64,000 bases of DNA from Salibaculum halophilum (GTDB taxonomy: Bacteria > Pseudomonadota > Alphaproteobacteria > Rhodobacterales > Rhodobacteraceae). Both the position numbers and the translations under genes were made by a program. The DNA lies in NCBI RefSeq assembly GCF_002094885.1, contig NZ_MSIT01000001.1:124001-188000 (forward strand), read 5' to 3'. The first letter of the stretch is position 1; each line of letters opens with the position of its first letter. Shown here one piece after another: positions 36,923 through 48,517 of the stretch. Below the pieces are notes generated by a model that was not told the origin of the DNA, searched no databases, and worked only from the letters and a program-made list of their open reading frames with translations.

Positions 36923-38463
36923 GCCACTGGATCATCGCGCCGGTCATCCTGCCGGCCCTTCTCGCCCCGGTCATCGGCTTCGTCATGCGCCACGACATCC
37001 GCCTCGCGCGGGTCTTCTCGCTGGCCGGGGCGCTGGCGGTGCTGGCCATCGCTCTGGGGCTGGTGGTCCAGGCCGCGGGCGGCGAGACGAGCGTCTACCG
37101 CCTGGGCGACTGGCCCGCGCCCTTCGGGATCGTGCTGGTGCTGGACCGGCTCTCGGCGCTCATGGTGCTGCTGACGGCGGTGCTGGCGCTGATCGTGCTG
37201 GCCCATGCCAGCGCCACCGGCTGGGATGCCCGCGGGCGGCATTTCCACGCCCTTTTCCAGTTCCAGCTCATGGGCATCTGCGGCGCCTTCCTGACCGGCG
37301 ACGTCTTCAACCTCTTCGTCTTCTTCGAGATCCTGCTGATTGCCTCCTACGGGCTGATGATCCACGGCGGCGGGCGCGACAGGATGCGCGCGGGCCTGCA
37401 ATACGTCGTCATCAATTTGGCCGGTTCGACGCTGTTTCTGTTCGCGCTGGGGGTGCTCTATGCCACCACCGGCACGCTTAACATGGCCGACCTGGCCCAG
37501 GAGGTCCCGCAGATCCCGTTGGAAGAGGCCGCGCTGGTGCGCCTGGCCACGATGCTGCTGCTGGTGGTCTTCGCGGTCAAGGCCGCGCTGTTTCCGGTGC
37601 AGTTCTGGCTGCCCGGGGCCTATTCCAACGCGCCCGCGCCGGTCGCCGCACTGTTCGCCATCATGACCAAGGTCGGGGCCTATTCGATTATCCGCATCCA
37701 CACCACCGTCTTCGGCCCCGGCGCCGAGGCGACCGAGGGGCTGGCCGGCGACTGGCTGTTCCCGGCGGCCGTCATCACGCTGGCCATCGGGGCCGCGGGC
37801 GTGCTGGGCGCGCGGCGGCTGGGACCGCTGATCGCCTTCTCGGTGCTGGGCTCGATGGGCACGCTGATGCTGGCGGTGTCGGCCTTTGCCCCCGCGGCGC
37901 TGACCGCCGGGCTTTACTATCTGGTGCATTCGACCTTTGCCGCCGCCGCGCTGTTCCTGGTGGCCGACCTGGTGATGGCCCAGCGCGGGGGCAACGACAC
38001 GCTGACCACCACCCTGCCTGCCAGCGCGCAGAACGGGCTGTTGGCCGCGCTGTTCTTTGCCGCCGCCGTCGCCATGGCCGGGATGCCGCCCCTGTCGGGC
38101 TTTCTGGGCAAGCTGCTGGTCATGGACGCGCTGCGCGCGCCCGGCGTGATCGGCTGGGCCTGGGCGGCGATCTTGGCGGGGTCGCTGGTGACGATCGTCG
38201 GCTTCGCCCGCGCGGGCAGCGTGCTGTTCTGGAAATCGACCGCGAAGGCCCCTGCCCCCGACCCCGAGGGACGCGGGACCGCGGCCGCGACCGGGGCCGC
38301 CGGCCCCATGCAGGTGGCCCCCGTCCTCGTCACGGTCGGCATCCTCGGGGCGCTTGCCATCTTTGCCGGGCCGCTGGCCGGCTATCTCGAGGCCACGAGC
38401 GGCCAGATCTTCGACCGGGCGGGCTATATCGGCGTCGTGCTGGGCACGAGCGGGGGGTCCTGA
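36919..38463 (+). CDS. mnhD: Na+/H+ antiporter subunit D
   Basis: This NuoN/NuoM-like proton-translocating subunit is 514 residues with about 14 helices. Key parts are FNLFVFFEILLIASYGLMIH (the Glu of the channel), FPVQFWLPGAYSNAPAPVAA and AGMPPLSGFLGKLLVMDA. It overlaps mnhC by four bases and ends three bases before mnhE. Confidence 0.95.
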   Translation: MSHWIIAPVILPALLAPVIGFVMRHDIRLARVFSLAGALAVLAIALGLVVQAAGGETSVYRLGDWPAPFGIVLVLDRLSALMVLLTAVLALIVLAHASATGWDARGRHFHALFQFQLMGICGAFLTGDVFNLFVFFEILLIASYGLMIHGGGRDRMRAGLQYVVINLAGSTLFLFALGVLYATTGTLNMADLAQEVPQIPLEEAALVRLATMLLLVVFAVKAALFPVQFWLPGAYSNAPAPVAALFAIMTKVGAYSIIRIHTTVFGPGAEATEGLAGDWLFPAAVITLAIGAAGVLGARRLGPLIAFSVLGSMGTLMLAVSAFAPAALTAGLYYLVHSTFAAAALFLVADLVMAQRGGNDTLTTTLPASAQNGLLAALFFAAAVAMAGMPPLSGFLGKLLVMDALRAPGVIGWAWAAILAGSLVTIVGFARAGSVLFWKSTAKAPAPDPEGRGTAAATGAAGPMQVAPVLVTVGILGALAIFAGPLAGYLEATSGQIFDRAGYIGVVLGTSGGS

Positions 38464-38466
38464 TCC

Positions 38467-38958
38467 ATGGTGTCACGCCTTCTTCCGCATCCGCTGCTGA
38501 GCCTGACGCTGGTCCTTGTCTGGCTGGGCCTGGTCAACACCGTGACCCTGGGCAACCTGATCCTGGGCAGCATCTTCGGATTGATCGTGCCGCTGCTGAC
38601 CTCTCCCTATTGGCCCGACCGGCCGCGCATCCGGCGCCCCGTGAAGGTGATCGAGTACATCCTCGTCGTACTCTGGGACATCGTGGTCGCCAATGTCCAG
38701 GTGGCGCTGATCATCCTGTTCAAGCGCAACGCGGCCATCACCTCGCGCTGGATCACCGTGCCGCTGCAACTGACCTCGGCCGAGGCGATCACCGTTCTGG
38801 CCGGGACCATCACCATGACGCCGGGCACCGTCTCGGCGTCGCTGTCGGCCGATGCCGGCGCGATCCTCGTTCACTGCCTGCATACGGATGACCCGGACGC
38901 CGTGCGCGACCAGATCAAGGCCCGCTACGAACGTCGCCTGATGGAGATTTTCGAATGA
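38467..38958 (+). CDS. mnhE: Na+/H+ antiporter subunit E
   Basis: This 163-residue MrpE subunit has two N-terminal helices followed by a cytoplasmic domain. ITVPLQLTSAEAITVLAGTI and TMTPGTVSASLSAD are the conserved family signature. The stop overlaps the mnhF start (ATGA). Confidence 0.94.
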   Translation: MVSRLLPHPLLSLTLVLVWLGLVNTVTLGNLILGSIFGLIVPLLTSPYWPDRPRIRRPVKVIEYILVVLWDIVVANVQVALIILFKRNAAITSRWITVPLQLTSAEAITVLAGTITMTPGTVSASLSADAGAILVHCLHTDDPDAVRDQIKARYERRLMEIFE

Positions 38959-39224
38959 TCACCGCCGCGCTTGTCTTCGCCTTCGGCTGTTTCGGACTGG
39001 GCTTCCTGTTCAACCTCTGGCGCATCAGCACCGGGCCGGACGCCGCCGACCGCCTCCTGGCGCTCGACACGATGGTCATCAATGCCATCGCGCTGCTGAT
39101 CCTCTACGGCATCTACCGCGGCACGGCCATGTATTACGAGGCCGCAATGCTGGTCGCCATGGTCGGTTTCGTGTCAACCGTCGCTTATTGCCGCTTCGTG
39201 CTGCGCGGCGACATCATCGAATGA
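38955..39224 (+). CDS. mnhF: Na+/H+ antiporter subunit F
   Basis: This 89-residue MrpF subunit has three helices. GPDAADRLLALDTMVINAIA is the conserved segment with the acidic residues. It sits between mnhE (4-bp overlap) and mnhG (7-bp gap). Confidence 0.94.
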   Translation: MITAALVFAFGCFGLGFLFNLWRISTGPDAADRLLALDTMVINAIALLILYGIYRGTAMYYEAAMLVAMVGFVSTVAYCRFVLRGDIIE

Positions 39225-39231
39225 GGCCGGC

Positions 39232-39627
39232 ATGTCCCTAATCGCTGAAATCACCATCAGTTTCTTCCTGGTCGTCGCCGGCATTTTCGGGCTTGTCGGC
39301 TCTTTCGGGCTGATCAAGCTGCACGACAGCATGCAGCGCCTGCACGCGCCGACCAAGGCGACGACGCTGGGGGTGGGCGGCGTGCTGATCGCCTCGATGC
39401 TCTATTTCCTGCTGGTCAAGGAAACGCTGTCGTTCCACGAGCTACTGATCACGCTGTTCTTGTTCCTGACCGCGCCGATCACGGCGAATTTCGTCGCCAA
39501 GACCTATATCACTCGCAACGTGCGGCCCCAGGACCTGCCCGAGACCGACCGCCGCTACGGCTGGGCCCCCTACGACGACCCGCCGCCGCAGGAAACCGCA
39601 GTGCCAGAGGAAAAGACCAAGCACTGA
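39232..39627 (+). CDS. mnhG: Na+/H+ antiporter subunit G
   Basis: This 131-residue MrpG subunit has three helices with the conserved GSFGLIKLHDSMQRLHAPTK and GVGGVLIASMLYF. The C-terminal 30 residues are hydrophilic. It is the last gene of the operon and is convergent with gcvP. The whole mnhA-G set is complete, so the operon should give Na+ (or K+) / H+ exchange and pH or salt tolerance, fitting a marine or brackish lifestyle. Confidence 0.94.
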   Translation: MSLIAEITISFFLVVAGIFGLVGSFGLIKLHDSMQRLHAPTKATTLGVGGVLIASMLYFLLVKETLSFHELLITLFLFLTAPITANFVAKTYITRNVRPQDLPETDRRYGWAPYDDPPPQETAVPEEKTKH

Positions 39628-39631
39628 GGCC

Positions 39632-39662
39632 CGGCCCCGAGGGTGCCCTGCCCCCGGGGCCG
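39632..39662. terminator. Hairpin between convergent mnhG and gcvP
   Basis: CGGCCCCG (39632-39639) pairs with CGGGGCCG (39655-39662), with a small inner hairpin AGGGTGCCCT in the loop. There is no T-run. It is the only structure in the 55-bp gap. Confidence 0.4.
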
Positions 39663-39682
39663 GCCCGGCGCGCGGGCCGCGG

Positions 39683-42532
<2,850 letters not shown>

Positions 42533-42583
42533 CGAACACCTGTTTCCTTGGGTTGAAAGTCGCGCGCGGGCGGGCGGTGCCCC

Positions 42584-42946
42584 TTACGCGCCGATGAAGT
42601 CCTTGTAGGCGGCCTCATCCATCAGGCCGTCGAGCACCGACATGTCGGCCAGCTTCATCTTGAAGACCCAGGCCTCGCCCAGCGGGTCCTCGTTGATGAG
42701 CGCCGGGTTGTCGGTCAGCGTCTCGTTGATCTCGACGATCTCGCCATCGACGGGGGCGAGGATGTCCGAGGCCGCCTTGACGCTCTCGATCACAACGACC
42801 TCGTCGTCCTTGGCCACCTCGCCGCCCGGCTCGGGCAGTTCCACGAAGACCACGTCGCCCAGCTGGGTCGAGGCGTGTTCGGTGATGCCGACGACGACAA
42901 GATCATCCTCGACGCGCAGCCATTCATGTTCCTCGGTGAATTTCAT
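42584..42946 (-). CDS. gcvH: Glycine cleavage system H protein
   Basis: This 120-residue lipoyl carrier protein shuttles the aminomethyl intermediate. The lipoylated Lys is in [35 protein letters not shown] at the start and [20 protein letters not shown] at the end are typical. It lies 11 bp after gcvT. Confidence 0.97.
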   Translation of the reverse strand: MKFTEEHEWLRVEDDLVVVGITEHASTQLGDVVFVELPEPGGEVAKDDEVVVIESVKAASDILAPVDGEIVEINETLTDNPALINEDPLGEAWVFKMKLADMSVLDGLMDEAAYKDFIGA

Positions 42947-42957
42947 CTCTGTCTCCT

Positions 42958-44058
42958 TCAGGTCTTGTAGCTGGATGGCCGGAACGGCAGGTCACAGACG
43001 GTAACGGGCAGGCGCTTGCCGCGCACCTCGCCCCACAGCGGCGTGCCGAGGCTGGCATGCGCCGTGCCAACGTAGCCCATGGAAATCGCCGCGCCGATCG
43101 AGGGGCCATGGGCGCCCGAGGTCACAGCGCCAACCGGGGTGGTCGCGTCTTCGTCGGCGAAAAGCGGCGTGCCCGCGCGCATCGGCGCGCGGCCCTCGGG
43201 GCGCAGGCCGACGCGCAGCCGCGCGGGGCCGTCGACGAGGTGGTGCCGGATACGGGCGAAGCCGGGGTAATCTCCCGTTTCGCGACGGGCCTTCTGGATT
43301 GCCCAGGTCAGGTTGGCTTCGACCGGGGTGGTGGTCTCGTCAAGGTCGGCCCCGTAAAGGCACAGGCCCGCCTCCAGCCGCAGGCTGTCGCGAGCGCCCA
43401 GGCCCACCGGCGCGACCGCGTCATCCGCCAGCAGGGCCCGGGCCAGCGCCGCCGCGCTGTCGGCGGGCACGGAAATCTCGAAGCCGTCCTCGCCGGTATA
43501 GCCCGACCGGGATATCCAGAGCGCGCCGAAGTCGGAGGCATGGGTCTGAATGTCCATGAAGCGCATCTCCACGACGTCGGGCACAAGCCGCGCCAGCGCC
43601 GCCTCGGCCCGCGGGCCTTGCAGGGCCAACAGCGCACGGTCGGTTATCTCCTGCACCTGCGTCGTTGGCAGGCCCGCGCGCATGTGCGCGATGTCAGCCG
43701 TCTTGCAGGCGGCATTGACCACCGCGAACAGGTCATCGCCGCGGTTGGCGATCATCAGGTCATCAAGGATGCCGCCCGCATCATTGGTGAAAAAGGCATA
43801 GCGCTGGCGGCCCGGTTTCAGCGTCTGCAGCGCCTGAGGCACGAGCGCCTCCACCTCGGCGGCGGCCTGCGGCCCGTGCAGGATCACCTGGCCCATGTGG
43901 CTGACATCGAACAGCCCGGCACTCTCGCGCGTCCAGAGGTGTTCTTTCATGACGCCGGCAGCGTATTGCACGGGCATCTCGTAGCCCGCGAAGGGCACGA
44001 ATTTCGCGCCGAACTCGGCGTGCAGGTCGTAAAGCGGTGTTTTCTTCAGGTCGGCCAT
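42958..44058 (-). CDS. gcvT: Glycine cleavage system T protein (aminomethyltransferase)
   Basis: GcvT releases ammonia and passes the methylene to tetrahydrofolate. The 366-residue protein has [51 protein letters not shown] and the C-terminal barrel ([20 protein letters not shown]). The start at 44058 ([11 protein letters not shown]) was chosen; a frame to 44313 runs through the riboswitch and is not coding. It is the first gene of the operon and lies about 70 bp after the riboswitch. Confidence 0.97.
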   Translation of the reverse strand: MADLKKTPLYDLHAEFGAKFVPFAGYEMPVQYAAGVMKEHLWTRESAGLFDVSHMGQVILHGPQAAAEVEALVPQALQTLKPGRQRYAFFTNDAGGILDDLMIANRGDDLFAVVNAACKTADIAHMRAGLPTTQVQEITDRALLALQGPRAEAALARLVPDVVEMRFMDIQTHASDFGALWISRSGYTGEDGFEISVPADSAAALARALLADDAVAPVGLGARDSLRLEAGLCLYGADLDETTTPVEANLTWAIQKARRETGDYPGFARIRHHLVDGPARLRVGLRPEGRAPMRAGTPLFADEDATTPVGAVTSGAHGPSIGAAISMGYVGTAHASLGTPLWGEVRGKRLPVTVCDLPFRPSSYKT

Positions 44059-44129
44059 GCCGGCTCCGGTCCATGTCTGGGCCGGGGGCGGGCCCCCGGG
44101 CATTGGTTGCGGGCGCGGCCCGCGATCAA

Positions 44130-44285
44130 TGCCCCCTCTGTCCGTTTGCCTGAGATCGCTATCCCTTCGGCGGGTGCAGGTGGCACCACTCTCCAGAGTC
44201 CTGTCGCGCGGCGGTCCTGAAGCCTGAGAGTTTACCGGGGCGGTTGCTCCTTCGGCACTGGCACTGCCAGTTCTCCCGTCGCGCA
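44130..44285 (-). ncRNA. Tandem glycine riboswitch of the gcv operon
   Basis: On the minus strand two aptamers follow each other. The first has GACGGGAGAACTGGCAG, GCCGAAGGAGCAACC and AACTCTCAGGC. The second has GGACTCTGGAGAGTGG, GCCGAAGGG and ATCTCAGGCAAACGGACAG. These are the glycine-aptamer conserved cores in the usual tandem arrangement. In known examples glycine binding turns expression of gcv genes on. The remaining 70 bp to gcvT contains the expression platform; a plain terminator hairpin is not obvious, so control may be at translation. Confidence 0.95.
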
Positions 44286-44290
44286 CAGAG

Positions 44291-44319
44291 ACACTAGCGC
44301 GACCGGCCCCCAATCACAA
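44291..44319 (-). promoter_or_regulatory. Putative promoter of the gcv riboswitch transcript
   Basis: On the minus strand TTGTGA (44319-44314) and TAGTGT (44296-44291) are separated by 17 bp, placing the transcript start right at the first aptamer. Confidence 0.6.
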
Positions 44320-44354
44320 GCCCCCACCCCGGTGCGTCCCGCAAAGGTTTGGCT

Positions 44355-44383
44355 TTGCCGTGACGCGCGGCATGCTTTAACAT
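44355..44383 (+). promoter_or_regulatory. Putative promoter of the metallo-beta-lactamase-fold gene
   Basis: TTGCCG (44355-44360) and TAACAT (44378-44383) are 17 bp apart in an AT-enriched stretch. The gene start follows 35 bp later with a GGGAGGA ribosome binding site. Confidence 0.6.
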
Positions 44384-44417
44384 AGAGAAAATTGAATATG
44401 AAAACCGGGAGGACACC

Positions 44418-45326
44418 ATGCACATCGATCGCCGCACCCTGCTCTTGACCGGCAGCGCCGCCCTCGGCGCCGCCGCCCTGCCCCGCTGGACCCACGCGCA
44501 GGTCACCCTGGGCGATATCCGCATTGACACGCTGAGCGACGGCAACCTGGTGCTGCCGCGCGACTTCCAGTTCGGCGGGTTGCCGCAGGACAAGGTCACC
44601 GCCATCCTCGAACGCCACGGCATCACCGGCAACGAGCTGACACCGGACTGCAACATCACGCTGATGCGCGACGGCACCAACACGGTGATCTTCGACGTGG
44701 GCGCGGGGCCGAACTTCATGCCCACGGCGGGCAAGCTGTGGCAGGCGCTGGACGCGCTCGGCGTCGCGCCCGCGGATGTCACCCACGTGGTCTTTACCCA
44801 TGCCCATCCCGATCACCTCTGGGGGCTGCAGGACGATTTCGGCGATCTGGTCTTTCCGCAGGCCGAGTACATGATCGGCCGTGTCGAGCGCGACTACTGG
44901 CTCGACCCGGCCACGCCCGACACCATCGGCGAGGCGCGTCTCGCCTTTGCGGCCGGCGCGATCCGCTACCTTGGCGCACTGGAGGATCGGCTGACGGTCT
45001 TCGAGGACGGCGCGGAAATCCTGCCCGGGGTCGCCGCCCGCGCCACTTTCGGCCACACGCCGGGCCACATGGCCTTCGAGCTGCGCGGCGGCAATGAAAG
45101 CGTCATGGTGCTGGGCGATTGCATCGGCAACGACCACGTCGCCTTCGCACGGCCCGAGTGGCCGTACGGGTCCGACCAGGACCCGGAGTTGGGCGCGCAG
45201 ACCCGCACGGCCCTGCTGGACCAGCTGGCCAGCGCGCAGATGGCGGTCGTCGGGTTCCACCTGCCCTATCCGGGGATCGGCCGCGCCGAGAGGTCGGGCG
45301 ATGCCTATCGCTTCGTCGCGGCCTGA
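44418..45326 (+). CDS. Exported metallo-beta-lactamase-fold hydrolase (SoxH/SoxG-like)
   Basis: The 302-residue protein starts with a Tat-like signal (DRRTLLLTGSAALGAAAL, cleavage near THAQ). The zinc-binding motif is THAHPDHLWGL (HxHxDH), and GHTPGHMAFEL and LGDCIGND supply the later ligands. Residues GAGPNFMPTAGKL match the hydrolase group that includes sox-associated SoxG/SoxH proteins. It stands close to the sox locus but beyond hemA and on the other strand, so assignment to thiosulfate metabolism is inference. The substrate is unknown. Confidence 0.8.
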   Translation: MHIDRRTLLLTGSAALGAAALPRWTHAQVTLGDIRIDTLSDGNLVLPRDFQFGGLPQDKVTAILERHGITGNELTPDCNITLMRDGTNTVIFDVGAGPNFMPTAGKLWQALDALGVAPADVTHVVFTHAHPDHLWGLQDDFGDLVFPQAEYMIGRVERDYWLDPATPDTIGEARLAFAAGAIRYLGALEDRLTVFEDGAEILPGVAARATFGHTPGHMAFELRGGNESVMVLGDCIGNDHVAFARPEWPYGSDQDPELGAQTRTALLDQLASAQMAVVGFHLPYPGIGRAERSGDAYRFVAA

Positions 45327-45340
45327 CGGCCGGGCGGGCG

Positions 45341-45388
45341 GCGGGGCCGGTTTTCCGGCCCCGCGAACAAATTTCTGGAAATTTGTTC
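45341..45388. terminator. Two tandem perfect hairpins between convergent genes
   Basis: The first is GCGGGGCCGG-TTTT-CCGGCCCCGC (45341-45364). The second is GAACAAATTT-CTGG-AAATTTGTTC (45365-45388). They are adjacent, with no spacer. They occupy the gap between the exported hydrolase and hemA and probably stop both transcripts. The AT-rich second stem is unusual in this GC-rich setting. Confidence 0.6.
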
Positions 45389-45392
45389 CGCG

Positions 45393-46616
45393 CTACTGCG
45401 CCGCCAGGGGCTGACGGGCCAGCTGGCACTGGGTCCAGAGATCGCAGAGCGCCCCGACCAGCCGCTCGATATCGGCTTGCGCGTGGACCGGCCCGGGGGT
45501 GATGCGCAGCCGCTCGGTACCCTTGGGCACGGTGGGATAGTTGATCGGCTGGATGTAGATTCCGAACCGGTCCATCAGCGTGTCGCTGATGAACTTGCAC
45601 TTGACCGGATCGCCCACCATCACCGGGATGATATGACCGGGGTTCGGGATGTGCGGGATGCCGATCTCGTCGAGCCGGGCGCGCACCTGCGCGACCTTGT
45701 CCTTTTGCAGGTCGCGTTCGGCGGACGAGGCCTTGAGGTGCCGGATCGAGGCGCAGGCCCCCGCCGCCACCGCCGGCGGCAGCGCCGTTGTGAAGATGAA
45801 CCCGCTGGCAAAGGAGCGCACGAAATCCACCAGGTCGCTTGAGGCGGCGATATAGCCGCCGACCACACCGAAGGCCTTGCCCAGCGTGCCCTCGATCACC
45901 GTGAGCCGGTCCATCAGCCCCTCGCGCTCGGCGATGCCGCCGCCGCGCGGGCCGTACATGCCCACCGCGTGCACCTCGTCGAGATAGGTCATGGCGTTGT
46001 AGCGGTCGGCGAGGTCGCAAATCTCCTGGATCGGGGCGATGTCGCCATCCATGGAATAGACGCTTTCGAAGGCGATCAGCTTGGGCGCATTCGCCGGCAG
46101 GGCCTGCAGCTGCACCTCCAGGTCCTGCAGGTCGTTGTGCTGCCAGATGACCTTCTGCGCCTTGGAATGGCGGATCCCCTCGATCATGCTGGCGTGGTTG
46201 CCCGCATCCGAGAGGATCACCAGCCCCGGGATCTTCGCCCCGAGCGTGCCCAGGGTGGCCCAGTTGGACACATAGCCCGAGGTGAACAGCAGCGCCGCCT
46301 CCTTGCCGTGCAGATCGGCCAGTTCACGTTCGAGCAGCACGTGATGATGCGTGGTGCCGGAAATGTTGCGCGTGCCGCCGGCCCCGGCCCCCACGGTATC
46401 GAGCGCCCCATGCATGGCCGCCAGCACGTCGGGATGCTGGCCCATGCCGAGGTAATCGTTGGAACACCAGATCGTCACGTCGCGGACGGCGTCATCCAGA
46501 TGGTTCCGGGCCTTGGGAAAGGCGCCGCGTTCCCGCTCCAGATCGGCGAAGACACGGTAATTGCCCTCGTCCTTCAGGCGCGTGAGTTCGGCGCGGAAGT
46601 AGGCGTCGTAATCCAT
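45393..46616 (-). CDS. hemA: 5-aminolevulinate synthase
   Basis: This PLP enzyme condenses glycine with succinyl-CoA, the first committed step of heme and bacteriochlorophyll synthesis in alphaproteobacteria. The 407-residue protein has [50 protein letters not shown] and the PLP Lys in [16 protein letters not shown]. It begins 7 bp after the DUF302 gene, so the two are likely one transcript under the FNR-like box at 47104. Context with the heme-rich sox operon is suggestive. Confidence 0.97.
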   Translation of the reverse strand: MDYDAYFRAELTRLKDEGNYRVFADLERERGAFPKARNHLDDAVRDVTIWCSNDYLGMGQHPDVLAAMHGALDTVGAGAGGTRNISGTTHHHVLLERELADLHGKEAALLFTSGYVSNWATLGTLGAKIPGLVILSDAGNHASMIEGIRHSKAQKVIWQHNDLQDLEVQLQALPANAPKLIAFESVYSMDGDIAPIQEICDLADRYNAMTYLDEVHAVGMYGPRGGGIAEREGLMDRLTVIEGTLGKAFGVVGGYIAASSDLVDFVRSFASGFIFTTALPPAVAAGACASIRHLKASSAERDLQKDKVAQVRARLDEIGIPHIPNPGHIIPVMVGDPVKCKFISDTLMDRFGIYIQPINYPTVPKGTERLRITPGPVHAQADIERLVGALCDLWTQCQLARQPLAAQ

Positions 46617-46622
46617 GTCCGG

Positions 46623-47051
46623 TCAGGTCCCCGCGGCGGCCTGGACGATCTCGTCCAGAAGGGTTTCGACGGTCTGCATCGGCCCGTCCGGGTAGGTGCG
46701 ATGCCCGATCATGACCTCGCCGTCACGTTCCGTGACGAAGATGCCGTAGGGGCAATGCGCGATGTTCATCGGGTCGGCTTCCATGACCTCGCGCGATACG
46801 GTGGCCGAGCAGAACAGGAAGACGTCGGCGGCTTCGAAGATGGTGACGTCCGAGCCGACATCTTCGCCGGTGCGGTTGAGCATGTCGCCGACGTGGCTGA
46901 CATAGTCGATCACCAGGCCGCGGCCGATGATCTCGTTCTCGACGGCGAAGGTGGCATCGTCGAAACTGCCCTCGAAGGGGGTCATGACGGCCTCTTGCGC
47001 CAGTGCGGTTGATGCGGTCAGGCACAGGGCCAGGGCGGCAAGCGTTTTCAT
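46623..47051 (-). CDS. Secreted DUF302 protein
   Basis: This 142-residue protein has a Sec signal peptide (MKTLAALALCLTASTALAQ) and a single DUF302 domain (SFDDATFAVENEIIGRGLVI, with CPYGIFVTERDGEVMIGHRT near the end, one Cys conserved). DUF302 proteins occur near sulfur and heme genes, but their function is unknown. The start at 47051 was chosen because it begins the signal peptide. It sits between soxF and hemA on the same strand. Confidence 0.85.
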   Translation of the reverse strand: MKTLAALALCLTASTALAQEAVMTPFEGSFDDATFAVENEIIGRGLVIDYVSHVGDMLNRTGEDVGSDVTIFEAADVFLFCSATVSREVMEADPMNIAHCPYGIFVTERDGEVMIGHRTYPDGPMQTVETLLDEIVQAAAGT

Positions 47052-47094
47052 GGGGTCTCCTCCGTGTTGGGCGCCATTTTCACCGACAGGCATT

Positions 47095-47126
47095 CCGCGG
47101 GCCTTGACCTGAATCAAGGCCCGCGG
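47095..47126 (-). promoter_or_regulatory. FNR-like box inside a perfect hairpin upstream of DUF302-hemA
   Basis: A 13-bp perfect stem (CCGCGGGCCTTGA / TCAAGGCCCGCGG, loop of six) sits 10 bp after the soxF stop. Across its loop it contains TTGAC-CTGA-ATCAA (47104-47117), one mismatch from the FNR consensus and matching the FnrL type seen before Rhodobacter heme genes. It could be both the soxF terminator and the control site of DUF302-hemA. The box is seen; binding is inferred. Confidence 0.5.
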
Positions 47127-47136
47127 GACCGGTCGG

Positions 47137-48405
47137 TCAGCCGAACATGTCGGCGGTGATTCCGTCGTACCAGCCGATCGACTCGCGGTAGGTCGCGGCC
47201 CGGACCTCGGCGCTTTCGCCAGTGTCCGAGATGAAGCCGTCGACCTTGGCGATCTTTTCCTCGGTGGCCTCGTAGGTGGCGCCCACCTTGACCCCGTTGT
47301 CGGTGTCGATCAGCGACCAGCAAGTATTTGCGAAGCGCGCCGGGAAGACGCTGGAGCCGGTCAGGGCCCCGCGCACGGCGTTGGCGCAGACCTTGGCCTG
47401 GCTGTTGGCCGCGAAGCCGGATTTCGGCATGTCGCCCTGCGCCGCGCTATCCCCGAGCACATGGACGTTCTCGTCCATGGTGCTGGACAGGTCGGTGGCG
47501 TTGACCGGCGCCCAGTTGCCCTCGGTGACGCCGGCGATCTCGGCGATGCGGCCGGCCTTCATGGCCGGGATCACGTTGCAGACATCCACGTTCTCGACCG
47601 CGCCGCCGATCGATAGGGTCATGGCCTCGGGGTCGACCTCGACATCGTCGCCACCGAAGTCCGGGCCGATGCGCTCGATCATGCCGGCGTAGTTGTTGCG
47701 CCAGCCGTCCTCGAAAAGCGCTTGCTTGGAAAAGTTCTGCTTGGGATCGGCGATCAGGATCTTGGCCGTCGGATTGATCTCGCTCAGCAGGTGGGCGACC
47801 ATGCTGACCCGTTCGTAGGGGCCCGGCGGGCAGCGGTAGGGATTGGGCGGGGCGACCATGGCATAGGTGCCGCCCTCGGGCATGGCCTCGATTTGCGCCT
47901 TGAGCAATTCGGTCTGACTGCCGGCCTTGTAGGCATGGGGCATCCGGTCCTGGGCGCTGATGTCCCAGCCGGGCACGGCCCCGTCCACGAAGTCGATCCC
48001 GGGCGACAGGATCAGCCGGTCGTAGCCCAGCGTGTACCCCCCCGCGGTGGTCACGGTCCGCGCGTCGCGGTCCACGCCGGTGGCCCAGTCGTGCAGCACG
48101 TTGATCCCGTAGCTGCCCGCGAGCGTGCCGTAGGAATGGCCGAGGCTATCCATCTCGCGGAAGCCGCCGATGTAGAGGTTCGAAAAATAGCAGGTGTAAT
48201 AGGCGCGTGTCGGCTCGATCAGGGTCACGTCGATCGCGCCGTTCGAGTCCTTGGCAATGTAGCGCGCCGCCGTGGCCCCACCTGAGCCGCCGCCGATGAC
48301 GACGACGCGCGGGCGGCCGCTGTCCTGGCCCATGACGCGGGGCGCCGAAAGCGTGGCCGCGCCCGCGGCCGCGGTGCCGATGAAGGCTCTTCTGTTCAGT
48401 TTCAT
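47137..48405 (-). CDS. soxF: Sulfide dehydrogenase flavoprotein-like SoxF
   Basis: SoxF is the FCSD-type flavoprotein of the sox cluster and enhances thiosulfate oxidation in the periplasm. The 422-residue protein has a Tat signal (NRRAFIGTAAAGAATLS) and an FAD-binding VVVIGGGSGGATAARYIA. The disulfide-bearing regions are present (YYTCYFSNLYIGG, PYRCPPGPYERVS). VLGDSAAQGDMPKSGFAANS near residue 325 is the second FAD segment. It is the last sox gene on this strand here. Confidence 0.95.
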   Translation of the reverse strand: MKLNRRAFIGTAAAGAATLSAPRVMGQDSGRPRVVVIGGGSGGATAARYIAKDSNGAIDVTLIEPTRAYYTCYFSNLYIGGFREMDSLGHSYGTLAGSYGINVLHDWATGVDRDARTVTTAGGYTLGYDRLILSPGIDFVDGAVPGWDISAQDRMPHAYKAGSQTELLKAQIEAMPEGGTYAMVAPPNPYRCPPGPYERVSMVAHLLSEINPTAKILIADPKQNFSKQALFEDGWRNNYAGMIERIGPDFGGDDVEVDPEAMTLSIGGAVENVDVCNVIPAMKAGRIAEIAGVTEGNWAPVNATDLSSTMDENVHVLGDSAAQGDMPKSGFAANSQAKVCANAVRGALTGSSVFPARFANTCWSLIDTDNGVKVGATYEATEEKIAKVDGFISDTGESAEVRAATYRESIGWYDGITADMFG

Positions 48406-48517
48406 GTCGGGTCTCCTCCCTTTATTGCTTGGCGCGCCGATTGGCCCGGCGTCGTTGTGGTCCGGCTGCCCGGTCCCCCTTGGTGGCGGAGCCCTCCCGA
48501 CCCCGTCCTGTCCGTCC

